The notes under the pieces: model-generated
Told to the model about the DNA's origin: nothing
Database searches by the model: none
The model's input: only the letters and a program-made list of their open reading frames with translations
Part shown: in pieces, positions 31,151 to 43,009 of the stretch
Layout of the letters: the number at the start of each line of letters is the position of its first letter
Position numbering within the stretch: position 1 is the first letter of the stretch
DNA from: Bradyrhizobiaceae bacterium
Lineage (GTDB): Bacteria; Pseudomonadota; Alphaproteobacteria; Rhizobiales; Aestuariivirgaceae
Length of the DNA: 64,000 nucleotides
Direction: 5' to 3'
NCBI GenBank assembly: GCA_947475225.1
Contig: CANJMQ010000002.1
Span: 1-64,000 of the forward strand
Position numbers and translations under genes: made by a program

Positions 31151-31210
31151 TTAACAAGATTTCACAAGTCCTGCCACAGCTTTCACGAAGTTCCGCCAAC
31201 CGCTTTACAG
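31151..31210. promoter_or_regulatory. Candidate TorR operator: phased direct repeats
   Basis: TTAACAAG (31151), TTCACAAG (31161), TGCCACAG (31172), TTCACGAAG (31182), TTTACAG (31204), spaced about 10-11 bp or multiples, between torR and the SBP gene. Confidence 0.45.
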
Positions 31211-31299
31211 GCCGCCGCTATCGTCCCGTGTCAGCGCGAGACATCAGAGCGCCGCGGACGGCAGCACAGATCGGCCGCCATGACAAAACGGAGGAACGC

Positions 31300-32238
31300 A
31301 TGAAGTACCTAAGGACGATCGCTCTTCTTGGAGCCCTGGGCCTCGTGTCCGGCAGCGCTTTCGCGGAGGATTCGAGTGATCCCATCAAGATCGTGACGAA
31401 CAACTGGACGAGCCAGGTGGTGCTCTCCAACGTGATAGGCCAGGTGCTCGAGTCACAGGGCGACAAGGTCGAGTACAAGCCGTCGGATACCCAGTTACAG
31501 TTTACTGCCATCGCCTCAGGCGACATGGATTTCCAGGCTGAGGTCTGGGAAGGTTCCATGGCTGAGTCCTTCGACAAGTCGCTCGCCGCCGGAGCGGTCG
31601 ACTATGGCGCGCATCAGGCCGTCACCCGCGAGGACTGGTGGTACCCAGCCTATATGAACGAGATGTGCCCGGGCCTGCCCGACTGGAAGGCGCTCGATGC
31701 CTGTGCCGCCAAGCTGGCAACCGCCGACACCGGAACCAAGGGCCGCTTCGTCGGACCCCCGGCCGACTGGGGCAAGCATTATTCGGAGCGCATCCAGGCG
31801 CTTAAGATGAACTTCCAGGAAGTGCCGGTCGGCCAGGCAGCCACGCTGTGGGCCGAGCTTCAGGCAGCCTATGACCGCAAGGAGCCGATCGTCCTCTTCA
31901 ACTGGACACCAAACTTCATCGAGGCCAAGTTCGAAGGTCAGTTCGTCGAGTTCCCGAAGTATGAGCCTGCCTGCCTCACCGACCCGAAGTGGGGCCAGAA
32001 CCCGGACGCCGTATATGACTGCGGCGCGCCGGCCAGCGGCTACCTCAAGAAGGTGGGGTCGAAGGAACTCGATCAGAAGTGGCCCAAGGCCGCCGCCATC
32101 CTCAAGAAGGTGAGCTTCACCAATCCGCAGATCGCGGCTGCCGCATCCCTCGTCGACGTCGATGGCCTGACGCCGGAGGACGCCGCCAAGAAGTGGATCG
32201 AGACCAACCAGGATACGGTCAAGTCCTGGCTGCAGTGA
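31300..32238 (+). CDS. OpuAC-type ABC substrate-binding protein (TMAO/betaine; TmoX-like)
   Basis: IKIVTNNWTSQVVLSNVIGQVLESQGDKVEY...DWWYPAYMNEMCPGLPDW; aromatic-rich quaternary-amine-type SBP. Confidence 0.8.
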   Translation: MKYLRTIALLGALGLVSGSAFAEDSSDPIKIVTNNWTSQVVLSNVIGQVLESQGDKVEYKPSDTQLQFTAIASGDMDFQAEVWEGSMAESFDKSLAAGAVDYGAHQAVTREDWWYPAYMNEMCPGLPDWKALDACAAKLATADTGTKGRFVGPPADWGKHYSERIQALKMNFQEVPVGQAATLWAELQAAYDRKEPIVLFNWTPNFIEAKFEGQFVEFPKYEPACLTDPKWGQNPDAVYDCGAPASGYLKKVGSKELDQKWPKAAAILKKVSFTNPQIAAAASLVDVDGLTPEDAAKKWIETNQDTVKSWLQ

Positions 32239-32295
32239 CGTCCAACTCAACTGAGGGGGCGCGGGGCTGTTGCTCCGCGTCCCTTCAGGTACACT

Positions 32296-33336
32296 GTGAA
32301 TTGCACGGCCATGAGTGAACAGCCCAAGATTTCCTGCCGCCACCTCTGGAAGGTGTTCGGAGCCGATCCGGTGGGCTTCCTCGCCCGCCACGGCAATGCG
32401 CCTACTTCGGAGAATTTTGCGGCAGAGCGCTACATCGGCGCGGTGCGCGATGTGTCCTTCGATGTCTATCCGGGAGAGATCCTCATTATCATGGGTCTCT
32501 CGGGATCGGGCAAGTCGACGCTGATCCGCGCCATCACAAGGCTGAATGATCCGACGGCCGGTGAAGTCATTTTCGAGGGGCACGACCTTCTCAAGACAAC
32601 GCCTGCTGAGTTGATCGAGATCCGCCGCCACAAGATGGGCATGGTGTTTCAGCACTTTGGCCTGCTCCCACATCGCACTGTGCTCTCAAACGTCGCCTTC
32701 CCGCTTGAGGTGCGCGGCGCTTCGCGCGAGGAGCGCGACGCCCGCGCCCGCGAGATGATCCGACTTGTCGGCCTCGAAGGCCGCGAGAACTATTTCCCGC
32801 GTGAACTTTCCGGCGGCCAGCAGCAGCGCGTGGGTATCGCACGCTCGCTCGCCGTCGGGCCCGATATGTGGTTCCTCGATGAACCTTTCTCGGCGCTCGA
32901 CCCCCTGATCCGCCGCGAGATGCAGGATGAGTTCCTGAGGCTGCAGAAGTTGCTGCGCAAGACCATCGTGTTCATCACCCATGACTTTGACGAGGCGATC
33001 AGGCTCGGCGACCGCATCGGCATCATGAAGGATGGCCACCTGGTGCAGTTGGCAACGCCGGAGGTCATGGTTTCCGCACCCGCCGACGACTATGTGCGTG
33101 AATTCACCCGCAATGCCCCACGGGACCGGGTGCTGACGGTGGGCTCCATCGCCTCGCCGGTGCCGGCTCCCCTCGGTGGCATCAATATCCTCGCCTCAGC
33201 CAAGATCGGCGAGGCTGCGCCCATCGTGCTCGCCTCCGAGAAGCCAATCGCGGTGGTCGACGCCGAGGGCCGCTGCATCGGTGCCATTGACCGCACCGCG
33301 ATGATCCGCGCTCTCTATCCGGAGGAGCGCGCATGA
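32296..33336 (+). CDS. ProV/TmoW-like ABC transporter ATPase
   Basis: IIMGLSGSGKSTLIRAITRLNDPT; LSGGQQQRVGIARSLAVGPDMWFLDEPFSALDPLIRREMQDE; C-terminal CBS-like tail. Confidence 0.92.
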   Translation: MNCTAMSEQPKISCRHLWKVFGADPVGFLARHGNAPTSENFAAERYIGAVRDVSFDVYPGEILIIMGLSGSGKSTLIRAITRLNDPTAGEVIFEGHDLLKTTPAELIEIRRHKMGMVFQHFGLLPHRTVLSNVAFPLEVRGASREERDARAREMIRLVGLEGRENYFPRELSGGQQQRVGIARSLAVGPDMWFLDEPFSALDPLIRREMQDEFLRLQKLLRKTIVFITHDFDEAIRLGDRIGIMKDGHLVQLATPEVMVSAPADDYVREFTRNAPRDRVLTVGSIASPVPAPLGGINILASAKIGEAAPIVLASEKPIAVVDAEGRCIGAIDRTAMIRALYPEERA

Positions 33337-35291
33337 GTGGCGGTGGTCAGGCTATGACCGCGCCGCAGCTTGCACCACCGCCGCGGCTGTCACTCCCCAT
33401 GGTGGTGGTCATCATCATCGTTCTTGGCGTTGCCGCTGCGTGGGCCTGGCCTCCCCTTGCCCGATGGCCCAATGAATGGGCCATTCCCTTCCGCGACTGG
33501 GTCACCCAGGGCTTCATCTGGTTCTCGACCGCCGTGAAGCCAGCAACACGCGCTTTGTCATGGCTGTTGTCGTGGCCCCTGTGGCTTGCGGAAGCGCTGC
33601 TGTTCAGGGGCTTCCCGGCGCTTCACCTGCCGCCCTTGCCGTGGGTCGCCATCGTTGGCGGCACTGCGATCCTCGGTCATTGGGCCGGGGGTCGGGGACT
33701 CGCCATTTTCTGCGGTCTCTCGGCTTTCTACCTCGCCATCTTCGGCCTGTGGCCAGACGCGATGCAGACACTGTCCATCGTGCTCGTCACCGTGCCGCTT
33801 GCCGCTGCCACGGGACTGGCGCTCGGCCTGTGGGCGACCCGCAACGACAGGGTCGAACGTAGCCTCAATTCTGTCTTCGACGTGATGCAGGCAACGCCGC
33901 ACATGGCCTATCTCGGGCCTGTGGTCATCCTGTTCGGATTCGGTCAGGTGCCAGCGATGCTCGCCACCTTCGGCTTCGCGCTGCCGCCCATGGCGCGCTG
34001 CACGATCCTCGGTTTGCGCACCGTTCCCCAGGACATTCTGGAAGCCGGGCGCATGGCCGGCTGTACGCCGCGCCAGCTGTTGTGGAAGGTGGAGATTCCC
34101 GCCGCCGAGAAGACGCTGATGCTTGGCCTCAACCAGGTCGTCATGCAGACGCTGGCCATGGTCGTCATCGCTTCGCTTGTGGGCGCATCCGGTCTCGGCC
34201 AGAAGCTCTTGTTCTCGCTGCAGCAGTTGCAGATCGGCAAGGCGGTGGAGCAGGGCGTCGCCATCACCCTCATCGCAATTGTGCTCGACAGATTGACCCA
34301 AGCCTATATCGCCAAGGTACCGGAGCATATGGTCCCGAAGACTGGCTTCATCGGTCGTTATCCCCATGTTTCGAGCTTCCTGCTGCTCCTCGTGGCCTCC
34401 GTCGCCGCGGCGAGTCTTTTCCACGGTTTCGCCGTTCTGCCGAAGGAGATGACCCTGTCCTATGGCGGGCCGATCAACAGCGGAGTGCGCTGGGTCTCGA
34501 AGGAACTCTTCCCCTACATCAAGCCGGCGCGCGATGCGCTGACCATCTGGCTGATGCTGCCGCTGCGCAATTTCTACCTCTGGCTCCCCTGGCCTGTGAT
34601 GCTCGGCGTGCTCGCCGCAATCGGTTATCACTTCTCGGGTTGGCGGCTGGCTCTGCTGCCGGTTTGCCTTTTCGGCTTCATGATGCTTGCAGGTTTCTGG
34701 GAGCCGATGATGTTGACGATCTACCTGGTCACCGGTGCAACCATTCTCTGCGTGCTCATCGGCATTCCCATCGGCATCTGGGCGGCGCACAGCCCACGCG
34801 TCGCACATGTCACGCGTGGTGTCTGCGATACGTTGCAGACCTTTCCGAGCTTTATCTATCTGATACCCGTCATCATGCTGTTCCAGACCAGTGACGTTTC
34901 CAACGTCATCGCCATGCTCGCCTATGCAACGGTGCCAGCAATTCGCTTTACCTATCTGGGTATCCTGCGCGTACCCGTTGCGACGCTGGAGGCGGCCACC
35001 GCTTCGGGCGCCACGCCCTGGCAGCGCCTGTGCAAGGTGGAACTCCCTATCGCCTTTCCCGAGATCCTCCTGGGCATCAACCAGACCATCATGATGGCGC
35101 TGGCCATGGTCGCCATTACCGCGCTTATCGGTTCGCGCGATCTCGGGCAGGAGATCTACAAGGCGTTGCCGGGGGCGGATACAGGCCGCGGCCTTCTGGC
35201 AGGCCTTGGCATCGCGTTCATTGGCATCACGGCCGACCGCCTGATCGGCGCCTGGGCGATGCAGCGCAAGCGCCAGCTCGGCATGGCCTGA
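33333..35291 (+). CDS. Duplicated-domain ABC permease (TmoV-like)
   Basis: Two ProW-like permease cores: VFDVMQATPHMAYLGPVVILFG...AGRMAGCTPRQLLWKVEIP and VCDTLQTFPSFIYLIPVIMLF...ATASGATPWQRLCKVELP. Confidence 0.9.
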   Translation: MSGGGQAMTAPQLAPPPRLSLPMVVVIIIVLGVAAAWAWPPLARWPNEWAIPFRDWVTQGFIWFSTAVKPATRALSWLLSWPLWLAEALLFRGFPALHLPPLPWVAIVGGTAILGHWAGGRGLAIFCGLSAFYLAIFGLWPDAMQTLSIVLVTVPLAAATGLALGLWATRNDRVERSLNSVFDVMQATPHMAYLGPVVILFGFGQVPAMLATFGFALPPMARCTILGLRTVPQDILEAGRMAGCTPRQLLWKVEIPAAEKTLMLGLNQVVMQTLAMVVIASLVGASGLGQKLLFSLQQLQIGKAVEQGVAITLIAIVLDRLTQAYIAKVPEHMVPKTGFIGRYPHVSSFLLLLVASVAAASLFHGFAVLPKEMTLSYGGPINSGVRWVSKELFPYIKPARDALTIWLMLPLRNFYLWLPWPVMLGVLAAIGYHFSGWRLALLPVCLFGFMMLAGFWEPMMLTIYLVTGATILCVLIGIPIGIWAAHSPRVAHVTRGVCDTLQTFPSFIYLIPVIMLFQTSDVSNVIAMLAYATVPAIRFTYLGILRVPVATLEAATASGATPWQRLCKVELPIAFPEILLGINQTIMMALAMVAITALIGSRDLGQEIYKALPGADTGRGLLAGLGIAFIGITADRLIGAWAMQRKRQLGMA

Positions 35292-35295
35292 CGCC

Positions 35296-36432
35296 GTGCG
35301 CACGGTGAACGTAAGGACGCTTGCAGCAGCACTGCTGATCTGCCTGTGCTTTGGGTCGATCCATGCCTATGGCGTTTTGCTGGCGCCGGTCGAGCTGTGG
35401 CTCGGCACCTCGCGCACCGTCGCCAGCATGGGCTATGCGATCGCCGTCGCGGCCTTGACTGCGGGCGTCTATCTGAACGGCCACATAGAGGCGCTGCTAG
35501 GCCCACAGTTGCGGCTTACCGCCTGCGGCATTCTCGCGGCGCTGGGTCTCATCATTGCGGGCGGCACCGCCAGCACGGCCGGCCTGCTTCTCGGTTTCGG
35601 GCTGATGTACGGCCTCGCCAATGGCATCGCCTATGCAATGTCCCTCGGCATCGCTGCTGGTGCCATGCCCGGGCGCGAGGCACAGGCGATGGGGCTCGCC
35701 ACCGCGACCTATGGCCTCGGTGCGGTGCTCTGCGCCCAGTTATTCAATGCGGCGCTCGGCCACGTGCATGTGGCCGTCATTCTTCTGGTGCTGGCACCCC
35801 TCATCCTCGCTGTGTGTGCCCTCGGCGCAGCACTTGTCCAGGGAGACAAGCGCAGTGGCCCATATTCCACAAAGGGCATCCCGCAAGCCACTCCACGGCC
35901 GTTGCTATTCCTGTGGTTCAGCTATCTGCTTGGTGCCTTTTCCGGCCTCATGGTCCTCGCCCACGCACCGGCCATTGCCGTGTGGCGTGACGGTGGCCCG
36001 ACACAAGCGGGACTCGTCTCCAGTGCTGTATCTATGGGCAGCGTTGCGGGTGGTTATCTCGGAGGCGTTTTCGCGGAGCGGGTGCCGGGTCCCCGCGGCG
36101 TCGCACTTCCGCTGCTCGTGCAGGCCGGTGCGCTTGCCAGCCTGCCGCTCATGTCGGGGCTTGCCCCGATAGTCGCTGCCCTGGGCCTCGCAGGCCTCTG
36201 TTACGGCGTGCTGATCGCGGTTGTCCCGGCAGAGGTGCGGCGCATTGGGGGTCCCCAGGCATTTGCACAAAACTATGGCAGGGTGTTCACCGCCTGGGGC
36301 ATCGCTGGTGTCGCTGGGCCCGTGACGGCGGGCTATCTCTATGACATCACGCTCGGCTATGGTGCAGCGCTCGCTGCAGCGGCAGCGCTGTCTCTTTGTT
36401 CCTGTCTTTTCATCATGTGCGTTGGGAAGTAA
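35296..36432 (+). CDS. MFS transporter (GTG start)
   Basis: About 12 hydrophobic segments; ALLICLCFGSIHAYGVLLAPVELWLGTSRTVASMGYAIAV. Confidence 0.8.
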   Translation: MRTVNVRTLAAALLICLCFGSIHAYGVLLAPVELWLGTSRTVASMGYAIAVAALTAGVYLNGHIEALLGPQLRLTACGILAALGLIIAGGTASTAGLLLGFGLMYGLANGIAYAMSLGIAAGAMPGREAQAMGLATATYGLGAVLCAQLFNAALGHVHVAVILLVLAPLILAVCALGAALVQGDKRSGPYSTKGIPQATPRPLLFLWFSYLLGAFSGLMVLAHAPAIAVWRDGGPTQAGLVSSAVSMGSVAGGYLGGVFAERVPGPRGVALPLLVQAGALASLPLMSGLAPIVAALGLAGLCYGVLIAVVPAEVRRIGGPQAFAQNYGRVFTAWGIAGVAGPVTAGYLYDITLGYGAALAAAAALSLCSCLFIMCVGK

Positions 36433-36854
36433 CCTTCGGTTTCTTTCGGCACATCGCGGACACTCCCGAAACCCGGTTCCCGCCGTCAGCGTTCGACCAT
36501 TCCAGTTTGGGAAAGCGACGGTCTTTGGGGTCAGGCAGTTGAGGGATGTTGCCATGCCAATCACTCCGGGCACCGTACCTCGCGAATGACGGGGATCATG
36601 GTGGTCGACAGTCGAGGTCGGTAGACCAGCCTATCTCTGAAAATATGTAAAATTCTAGATCCGACGATATGTTTTATCGCTCATAGGTATCGATGTAGCG
36701 GATGCATTTTACGCCATGCCATTTCAACACGTCATTTATCTCATGGCATTCGAGGAGATCATCTCCAACCTGTTTTCCATCGTCCGCCTTTCCCGTGTAT
36801 GGCATCGGGGTCGTCTCACTGTCGGGGGGCCTTCGCGCCTCTCTTGATGAGGTC

Positions 36855-37064
36855 TCAGCCGTCGTGATGAATGCGTGCCGCAACCTCGTGGCCGGCGCGC
36901 ACGGCGCCCTCGATGAAGCCGGCATAGGCTGAGGCAAGTTCGGCGCCGGTGAAGGAGAGACCATCATGTGACATGCGCATGGACGCCCATGCGTCTGCCG
37001 TGTCCCACGGCTTTGGCCATGTGGCATTGCCGCCTCCCACCACTGCAATGTCGACCGCTCTCAT
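36855..37064 (-). pseudogene. Flavin amine-oxidase-like gene remnant with internal deletion
   Basis: N-terminal nucleotide-binding start MRAVDIAVVGGG joined to a C-terminal-like DAWASMRMSHDGLSFTGAELASAYAGFIEGAVRAGHEVAARI. Confidence 0.5.
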
Positions 37065-37319
37065 GCCTCAGTTCCCACTGGAACCTTGTCCTCACCGGCC
37101 TCATAGGGCGTAACTGTCATGCCTGTGTCAATGCAGGCTCCTGGAAATTTCCATGTTGCCTTAGCGCGCAGTTTCTGTGATTTGTTCCCTATCTCCCCAA
37201 GTCGTTATGCAGCGAGCGGACTGGAAGTGAATGGACGGCAGCGCCGAATGGATGGGATCGTGCTGGTCGACATATCGGATCGCCCAGGCTTCTGGTGGGC
37301 CGAAGCCTGAACCCCTGCC

Positions 37320-38102
37320 ATGACCGCGATGCCGGTCGGCCACCAGCGCTCGAAAGGCTCGATTCGTCTGGCCGTGGGCCCAAAGGGGATCATTCGGCTG
37401 CGCGAGGCGCATTCCGCAAAGGTGCGCATGCCATTCGGGGTCCCCGAGGCCATCCTTATCAACACCGGTGGCGGGCTGGCCGGTGGCGACCGCTTCGCCT
37501 TCGACATCACGGCGGAAGAGAGTGCCGCTCTCACCATCACCTCGCAGGCCGCCGAGCGCGTGTATCGTTCGCTGGGCCCTGCAGCGGAGGTGGATGTGAC
37601 GCTCACCGCACGCGCCGGTGCCACTCTCATGTGGCTGCCGCAGGAGACCATTCTGTTTGACGGCGCGGCTCTTGCCCGCCGCCTCACAGCAGAGATATCG
37701 GGCAGCGCGCGCTTTCTCGCCGTCGAATCCGTCATCCTCGGGCGCGAGGCGATGGGGGAGACCGTGCGTGAGGCGCGTCTCGCCGACCGCTGGCGCATCC
37801 GGCAGGACGGCAAGCTGGTCTTCGCCGATGACATCGCCTTTGGCGGCGTGCCGCCCGCCACCGCCGCCACGCTGGGCGCGTCCCGGGCCTTCGCCACTGT
37901 GGTGCTGGTGGCGCCGGGGGCCGAAGGCCTGCTGGACCCCGTTCGCGCCGCCATCGGCGAGAGGGGCGCGGCCAGCGCCTGGTCTGGCAAGCTGGTTGCA
38001 AGGCTCACCGCAAGAGACGGGTTCGATCTCCGCAAGTCCCTGATTCCGGCCCTCACGGTGCTGGCGGGCGGAGGCGACCTGCCTAAAACCTGGTCGTTCT
38101 GA
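37320..38102 (+). CDS. ureD: Urease accessory protein UreD
   Basis: GGGLAGGDRFAFDITAEESAALTITSQAAERVYRS; upstream of ureABC. Confidence 0.95.
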   Translation: MTAMPVGHQRSKGSIRLAVGPKGIIRLREAHSAKVRMPFGVPEAILINTGGGLAGGDRFAFDITAEESAALTITSQAAERVYRSLGPAAEVDVTLTARAGATLMWLPQETILFDGAALARRLTAEISGSARFLAVESVILGREAMGETVREARLADRWRIRQDGKLVFADDIAFGGVPPATAATLGASRAFATVVLVAPGAEGLLDPVRAAIGERGAASAWSGKLVARLTARDGFDLRKSLIPALTVLAGGGDLPKTWSF

Positions 38103-38111
38103 GGAAATACT

Positions 38112-38414
38112 ATGCAACTGACGCCCCGCGAAAAGGACAAGCTGCTGGTCAGCATGGCCGCAATGGTGGCGCGCCGCAGGCTGGAGCGGGGCGTGAAGCT
38201 GAACCACCCGGAAGCCGTGGCGCTGATCACCGACTACGTCATCGAGGGCGCGCGGGACGGCCGCAACGTTGCCGACCTCATGGAGGCCGCCGCCCATGTC
38301 GTCACCCGCGCGCAGGTGATGGAAGGGGTGGCCGAGATGATCCACGAGGTGCAGGCAGAGGCTACCTTCCCGGATGGCACCAAGCTCGTCACCGTCCACC
38401 AGCCGATCCGCTAG
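38112..38414 (+). CDS. ureA: Urease gamma subunit
   Basis: [39 protein letters not shown]. Confidence 0.98.
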   Translation: MQLTPREKDKLLVSMAAMVARRRLERGVKLNHPEAVALITDYVIEGARDGRNVADLMEAAAHVVTRAQVMEGVAEMIHEVQAEATFPDGTKLVTVHQPIR

Positions 38415-38423
38415 GAGCACCCC

Positions 38424-38729
38424 ATGATCCCCGGTGAAATCATCACGCTTGCAGGTGACATCGAACTCAACAAGGGCGCGCCTACGGTGACGCTGGAGGT
38501 CGCCAACACCGGCGACCGCCCGATCCAGGTGGGCTCGCACTACCACTTCTTCGAGACCAATCCGGCGTTGTGCTTCGACCGTGACAAGGCGCGGGGGCTT
38601 CGCCTCGACATCGCGGCGGGTACCGCTGTCCGCTTCGAGCCGGGCCAGCGCCGCCAGGTGACGCTTATTCCCTTCGGCGGCGCGCGCCGCGTCTTCGGTT
38701 TTCGCCAGTCCATCATGGGAGCGCTCTGA
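38424..38729 (+). CDS. ureB: Urease beta subunit
   Basis: [46 protein letters not shown]. Confidence 0.98.
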   Translation: MIPGEIITLAGDIELNKGAPTVTLEVANTGDRPIQVGSHYHFFETNPALCFDRDKARGLRLDIAAGTAVRFEPGQRRQVTLIPFGGARRVFGFRQSIMGAL

Positions 38730-38730
38730 C

Positions 38731-40433
<1,703 letters not shown>

Positions 40434-40434
<1 letters not shown>

Positions 40435-40877
40435 TGGCGTTGCGTGCCACATCCTTCCGCCGCGCTGAGCCGCTGGGAGACAAGCCTTTCGGCGTCGTGG
40501 TGCTGGATGCGGATGAGCGCCACATCAGGCGCAAGCGCATCACGCTGGCCAATGGCGAGGACGTGCTCGTCGATTTCGAGAAGCCTATTCATCTCGAACA
40601 GGGTGACCGACTGGTGCTGGAGGATGGCCGCACGGCGGAGGTGGTCGCCGCACCGGAAGAGCTGATGGAGGTTCGCGCGCGAGACGCGCAGCACCTCGTC
40701 GCACTCGCCTGGCACATCGGCAACCGGCACCTGGCGGCGCAGATCGATGACACCCGTATCCTGCTGCGCCGTGATCGCATCATCCGCGACATGCTTGAAA
40801 GGCTTGGCGCCACGCTGCGCGATGTGACGGAACCGTTCACACCTGCCCATGGCGCCTATCATTCACATGAGCACTGA
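40434..40877 (+). CDS. ureE: Urease accessory protein UreE
   Basis: DERHIRRKRITLANGEDVLVDFEKP...LAWHIGNRHLAAQI; ends HSHEH. Confidence 0.95.
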
Positions 40878-41511
40878 AGCCTCACAACTCCTGCTGCTGC
40901 TCACCTGGATGTCACCCGCCTTTCCGACCGGCGCCTTCGCCTATTCGCATGGCCTTGAATGGGCGATCGAGCAGCGCAACGTGACCATGTGTGCGGAGGT
41001 CAGACAGTGGGTCGAGGACCTGCTGACGCGCGGCTCCGGCTGGAACGATGCGGTTCTCTTTGCGCGCTGCTGGGAAGACGATGCGGCGGAGTTGAACGAG
41101 CTTGCCCTCGCGCTCGCCACCTCGCGCGAGCGCCATCTTGAAACATCGCAGATCGGCCGCGCATTCCGCATTGCGGCGGGCGTCTTCGCGGCACCGGCAC
41201 TCGATGACGAGGAGATCGCCTATCCGGTCGCGGCGGGCTCGGCTTGCGCCGCCATGGGCATCGACAGGCAGCACGCGCTGCTGGCCTGGCTGCAGGGCTT
41301 CGCGGCAACGCTCACCTCCGTCGCGGTGCGCCTCGTGCCCATCGGGCAGACGGCGGGGCTTGAGGTGTTGCGCGATCTGGCCCCCGTCATCGCGCGCACT
41401 GCGGAGCGTGCTGCTTCGGCCACGCTCGATGATTTGGGCGCCATCACGCTGTCTGCCGACATTGCCGCCATGAAACATGAAACACAGCACAGCCGGGTGT
41501 TCCGCACATGA
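40867..41511 (+). CDS. ureF: Urease accessory protein UreF
   Basis: [27 protein letters not shown]. Confidence 0.95.
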   Translation: MSTEASQLLLLLTWMSPAFPTGAFAYSHGLEWAIEQRNVTMCAEVRQWVEDLLTRGSGWNDAVLFARCWEDDAAELNELALALATSRERHLETSQIGRAFRIAAGVFAAPALDDEEIAYPVAAGSACAAMGIDRQHALLAWLQGFAATLTSVAVRLVPIGQTAGLEVLRDLAPVIARTAERAASATLDDLGAITLSADIAAMKHETQHSRVFRT

Positions 41512-42131
41512 AGAAATCTTCCCGCGGGCCACTCCGCGTTGGCATCGGCGGCCCTGTCGGCTCCGGCAAGACGACGCTTACCGAGAAGCTGTGCAAGGCG
41601 ATGCGCGAGAGATACTCCATCGCCGCCATCACCAACGACATCTACACCAAGGAAGACGCACTCATCCTCAATCGGCTGCAGGCGCTGCCGGAGGACCGCA
41701 TCATGGGGGTGGAGACCGGCGGCTGCCCGCACACCGCGATCCGCGAGGATGCCTCCATCAATCTGGCCGCGGTGGACGAGATGACGAAACGCCATCCGGA
41801 CCTCGACGTGATCTTCATCGAGTCCGGCGGCGACAACCTCGCCGCCACCTTCTCGCCAGACCTCGCCGACATCTCGCTTTATGTGATCTCGGTCTGCCAG
41901 GGCGAGAAGATCCCGCGGAAGGGCGGCCCCGCCATCACCCGCTCCGATCTGCTGGTCATCAACAAGGCCGACTTGGCGCCGCATGTGATGGCTGATCTCG
42001 GCATCATGGAGCAGGACACGCGCAAGGTGCGCGGCGAACGACCCTACGTCTTTACCGATCTGCTGCGCCAAAAAGGCCTCGCCGAGATTGTCGCCTTCAT
42101 CGAGCGGGCCGGTGGGCTCGGCCAGGGGTAG
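41508..42131 (+). CDS. ureG: Urease accessory GTPase UreG
   Basis: [37 protein letters not shown]. Confidence 0.98.
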   Translation: MKKSSRGPLRVGIGGPVGSGKTTLTEKLCKAMRERYSIAAITNDIYTKEDALILNRLQALPEDRIMGVETGGCPHTAIREDASINLAAVDEMTKRHPDLDVIFIESGGDNLAATFSPDLADISLYVISVCQGEKIPRKGGPAITRSDLLVINKADLAPHVMADLGIMEQDTRKVRGERPYVFTDLLRQKGLAEIVAFIERAGGLGQG

Positions 42132-42211
42132 CTTGCCTCAGGCTCCTGCGGTGCGACCGCGGTGCAAGATCGCGCATCCCGCTGGAACGAAAGGACTGCA
42201 TCAAAAAGTCA

Positions 42212-43009
42212 TCAATCTGGATGACCATGCGGATGGGCGTGGGCGACGGGCCGTCCATCGGGGCCGATGTGCCAGTGGCTGCGCAACAGGTGGGTGCGGC
42301 GCAGGAGTTCGATGTCGCGGAGCAAGACACGCGTCGGCCCGTCGGCGGCGATGCGGCCCCTGTCGAGGATGATGGTGCGCGACGTGACGGCCTCGGCAAT
42401 GTCGAGGTCATGCGTGGCAATGAAAATGGTCTTGTCATCGGTGCGGGGCGAACACAGCAGGTTGACGAAGGTGGTGCGGCTCTCCGGGTCGAGCGCATTG
42501 GTGGGCTCGTCGAGCAGCAGCACCTCCGGCTCGGTGATGAGTGTGGCCGCCAGGGCAATCCGCTTCTTCTCGCCGCCCGACAGGCGATGCGGCGACCGGC
42601 CGCGCAGGTTTTCGATGCCAAACAGACTGAGCGTCTTCTCCACGCTCTCGAGGATAAGTGCCCGGTCCCAGCCCAGTTGCAGCGGGCCAAACGCCAGTTC
42701 GTCAAGCACCGTGGCACTGAACAGTTGGATGTCCGGATTCTGGAAGACGAAGCCCACACGCTTGCGGAAGGCATGATTGACGGCATCCTCTGCGAAGGCC
42801 TGCTCGGTCACCGGCAGGCCGCCGGCCGTCATGGTACCTGCTGTCGGAAAGCTCAGGGCATCGAGCAGGCGCATGAGCGTGGACTTGCCGGAACCATTGG
42901 CGCCGAGGATCGCAATCCTTTCACCCGGGGCGGCCGCAAAGCTGATGGCATCGAGCGCCGGTACATCCGCATCATAGGCAAAACTCACCTTGTCGAGTTC
43001 ATAGTTCAC
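42212..43009 (-). CDS. Nickel/cobalt ECF transporter ATPase (NikO/CbiO-like), GTG start
   Basis: LGANGSGKSTLMRLLDAL; FQNPDIQLFSATVLDELAFGPLQLG; LSGGEKKRIALAATLI; His-rich end HAHPHGHPD. Confidence 0.92.
   Translation of the reverse strand: MNYELDKVSFAYDADVPALDAISFAAAPGERIAILGANGSGKSTLMRLLDALSFPTAGTMTAGGLPVTEQAFAEDAVNHAFRKRVGFVFQNPDIQLFSATVLDELAFGPLQLGWDRALILESVEKTLSLFGIENLRGRSPHRLSGGEKKRIALAATLITEPEVLLLDEPTNALDPESRTTFVNLLCSPRTDDKTIFIATHDLDIAEAVTSRTIILDRGRIAADGPTRVLLRDIELLRRTHLLRSHWHIGPDGRPVAHAHPHGHPD

Noticed and set aside
33558-35303. 581-aa minus-strand ORF
   Set aside because: Fully antisense to the well-supported duplicated ABC permease; low-complexity His/Asp/Arg-rich translation typical of GC-rich antisense frames.
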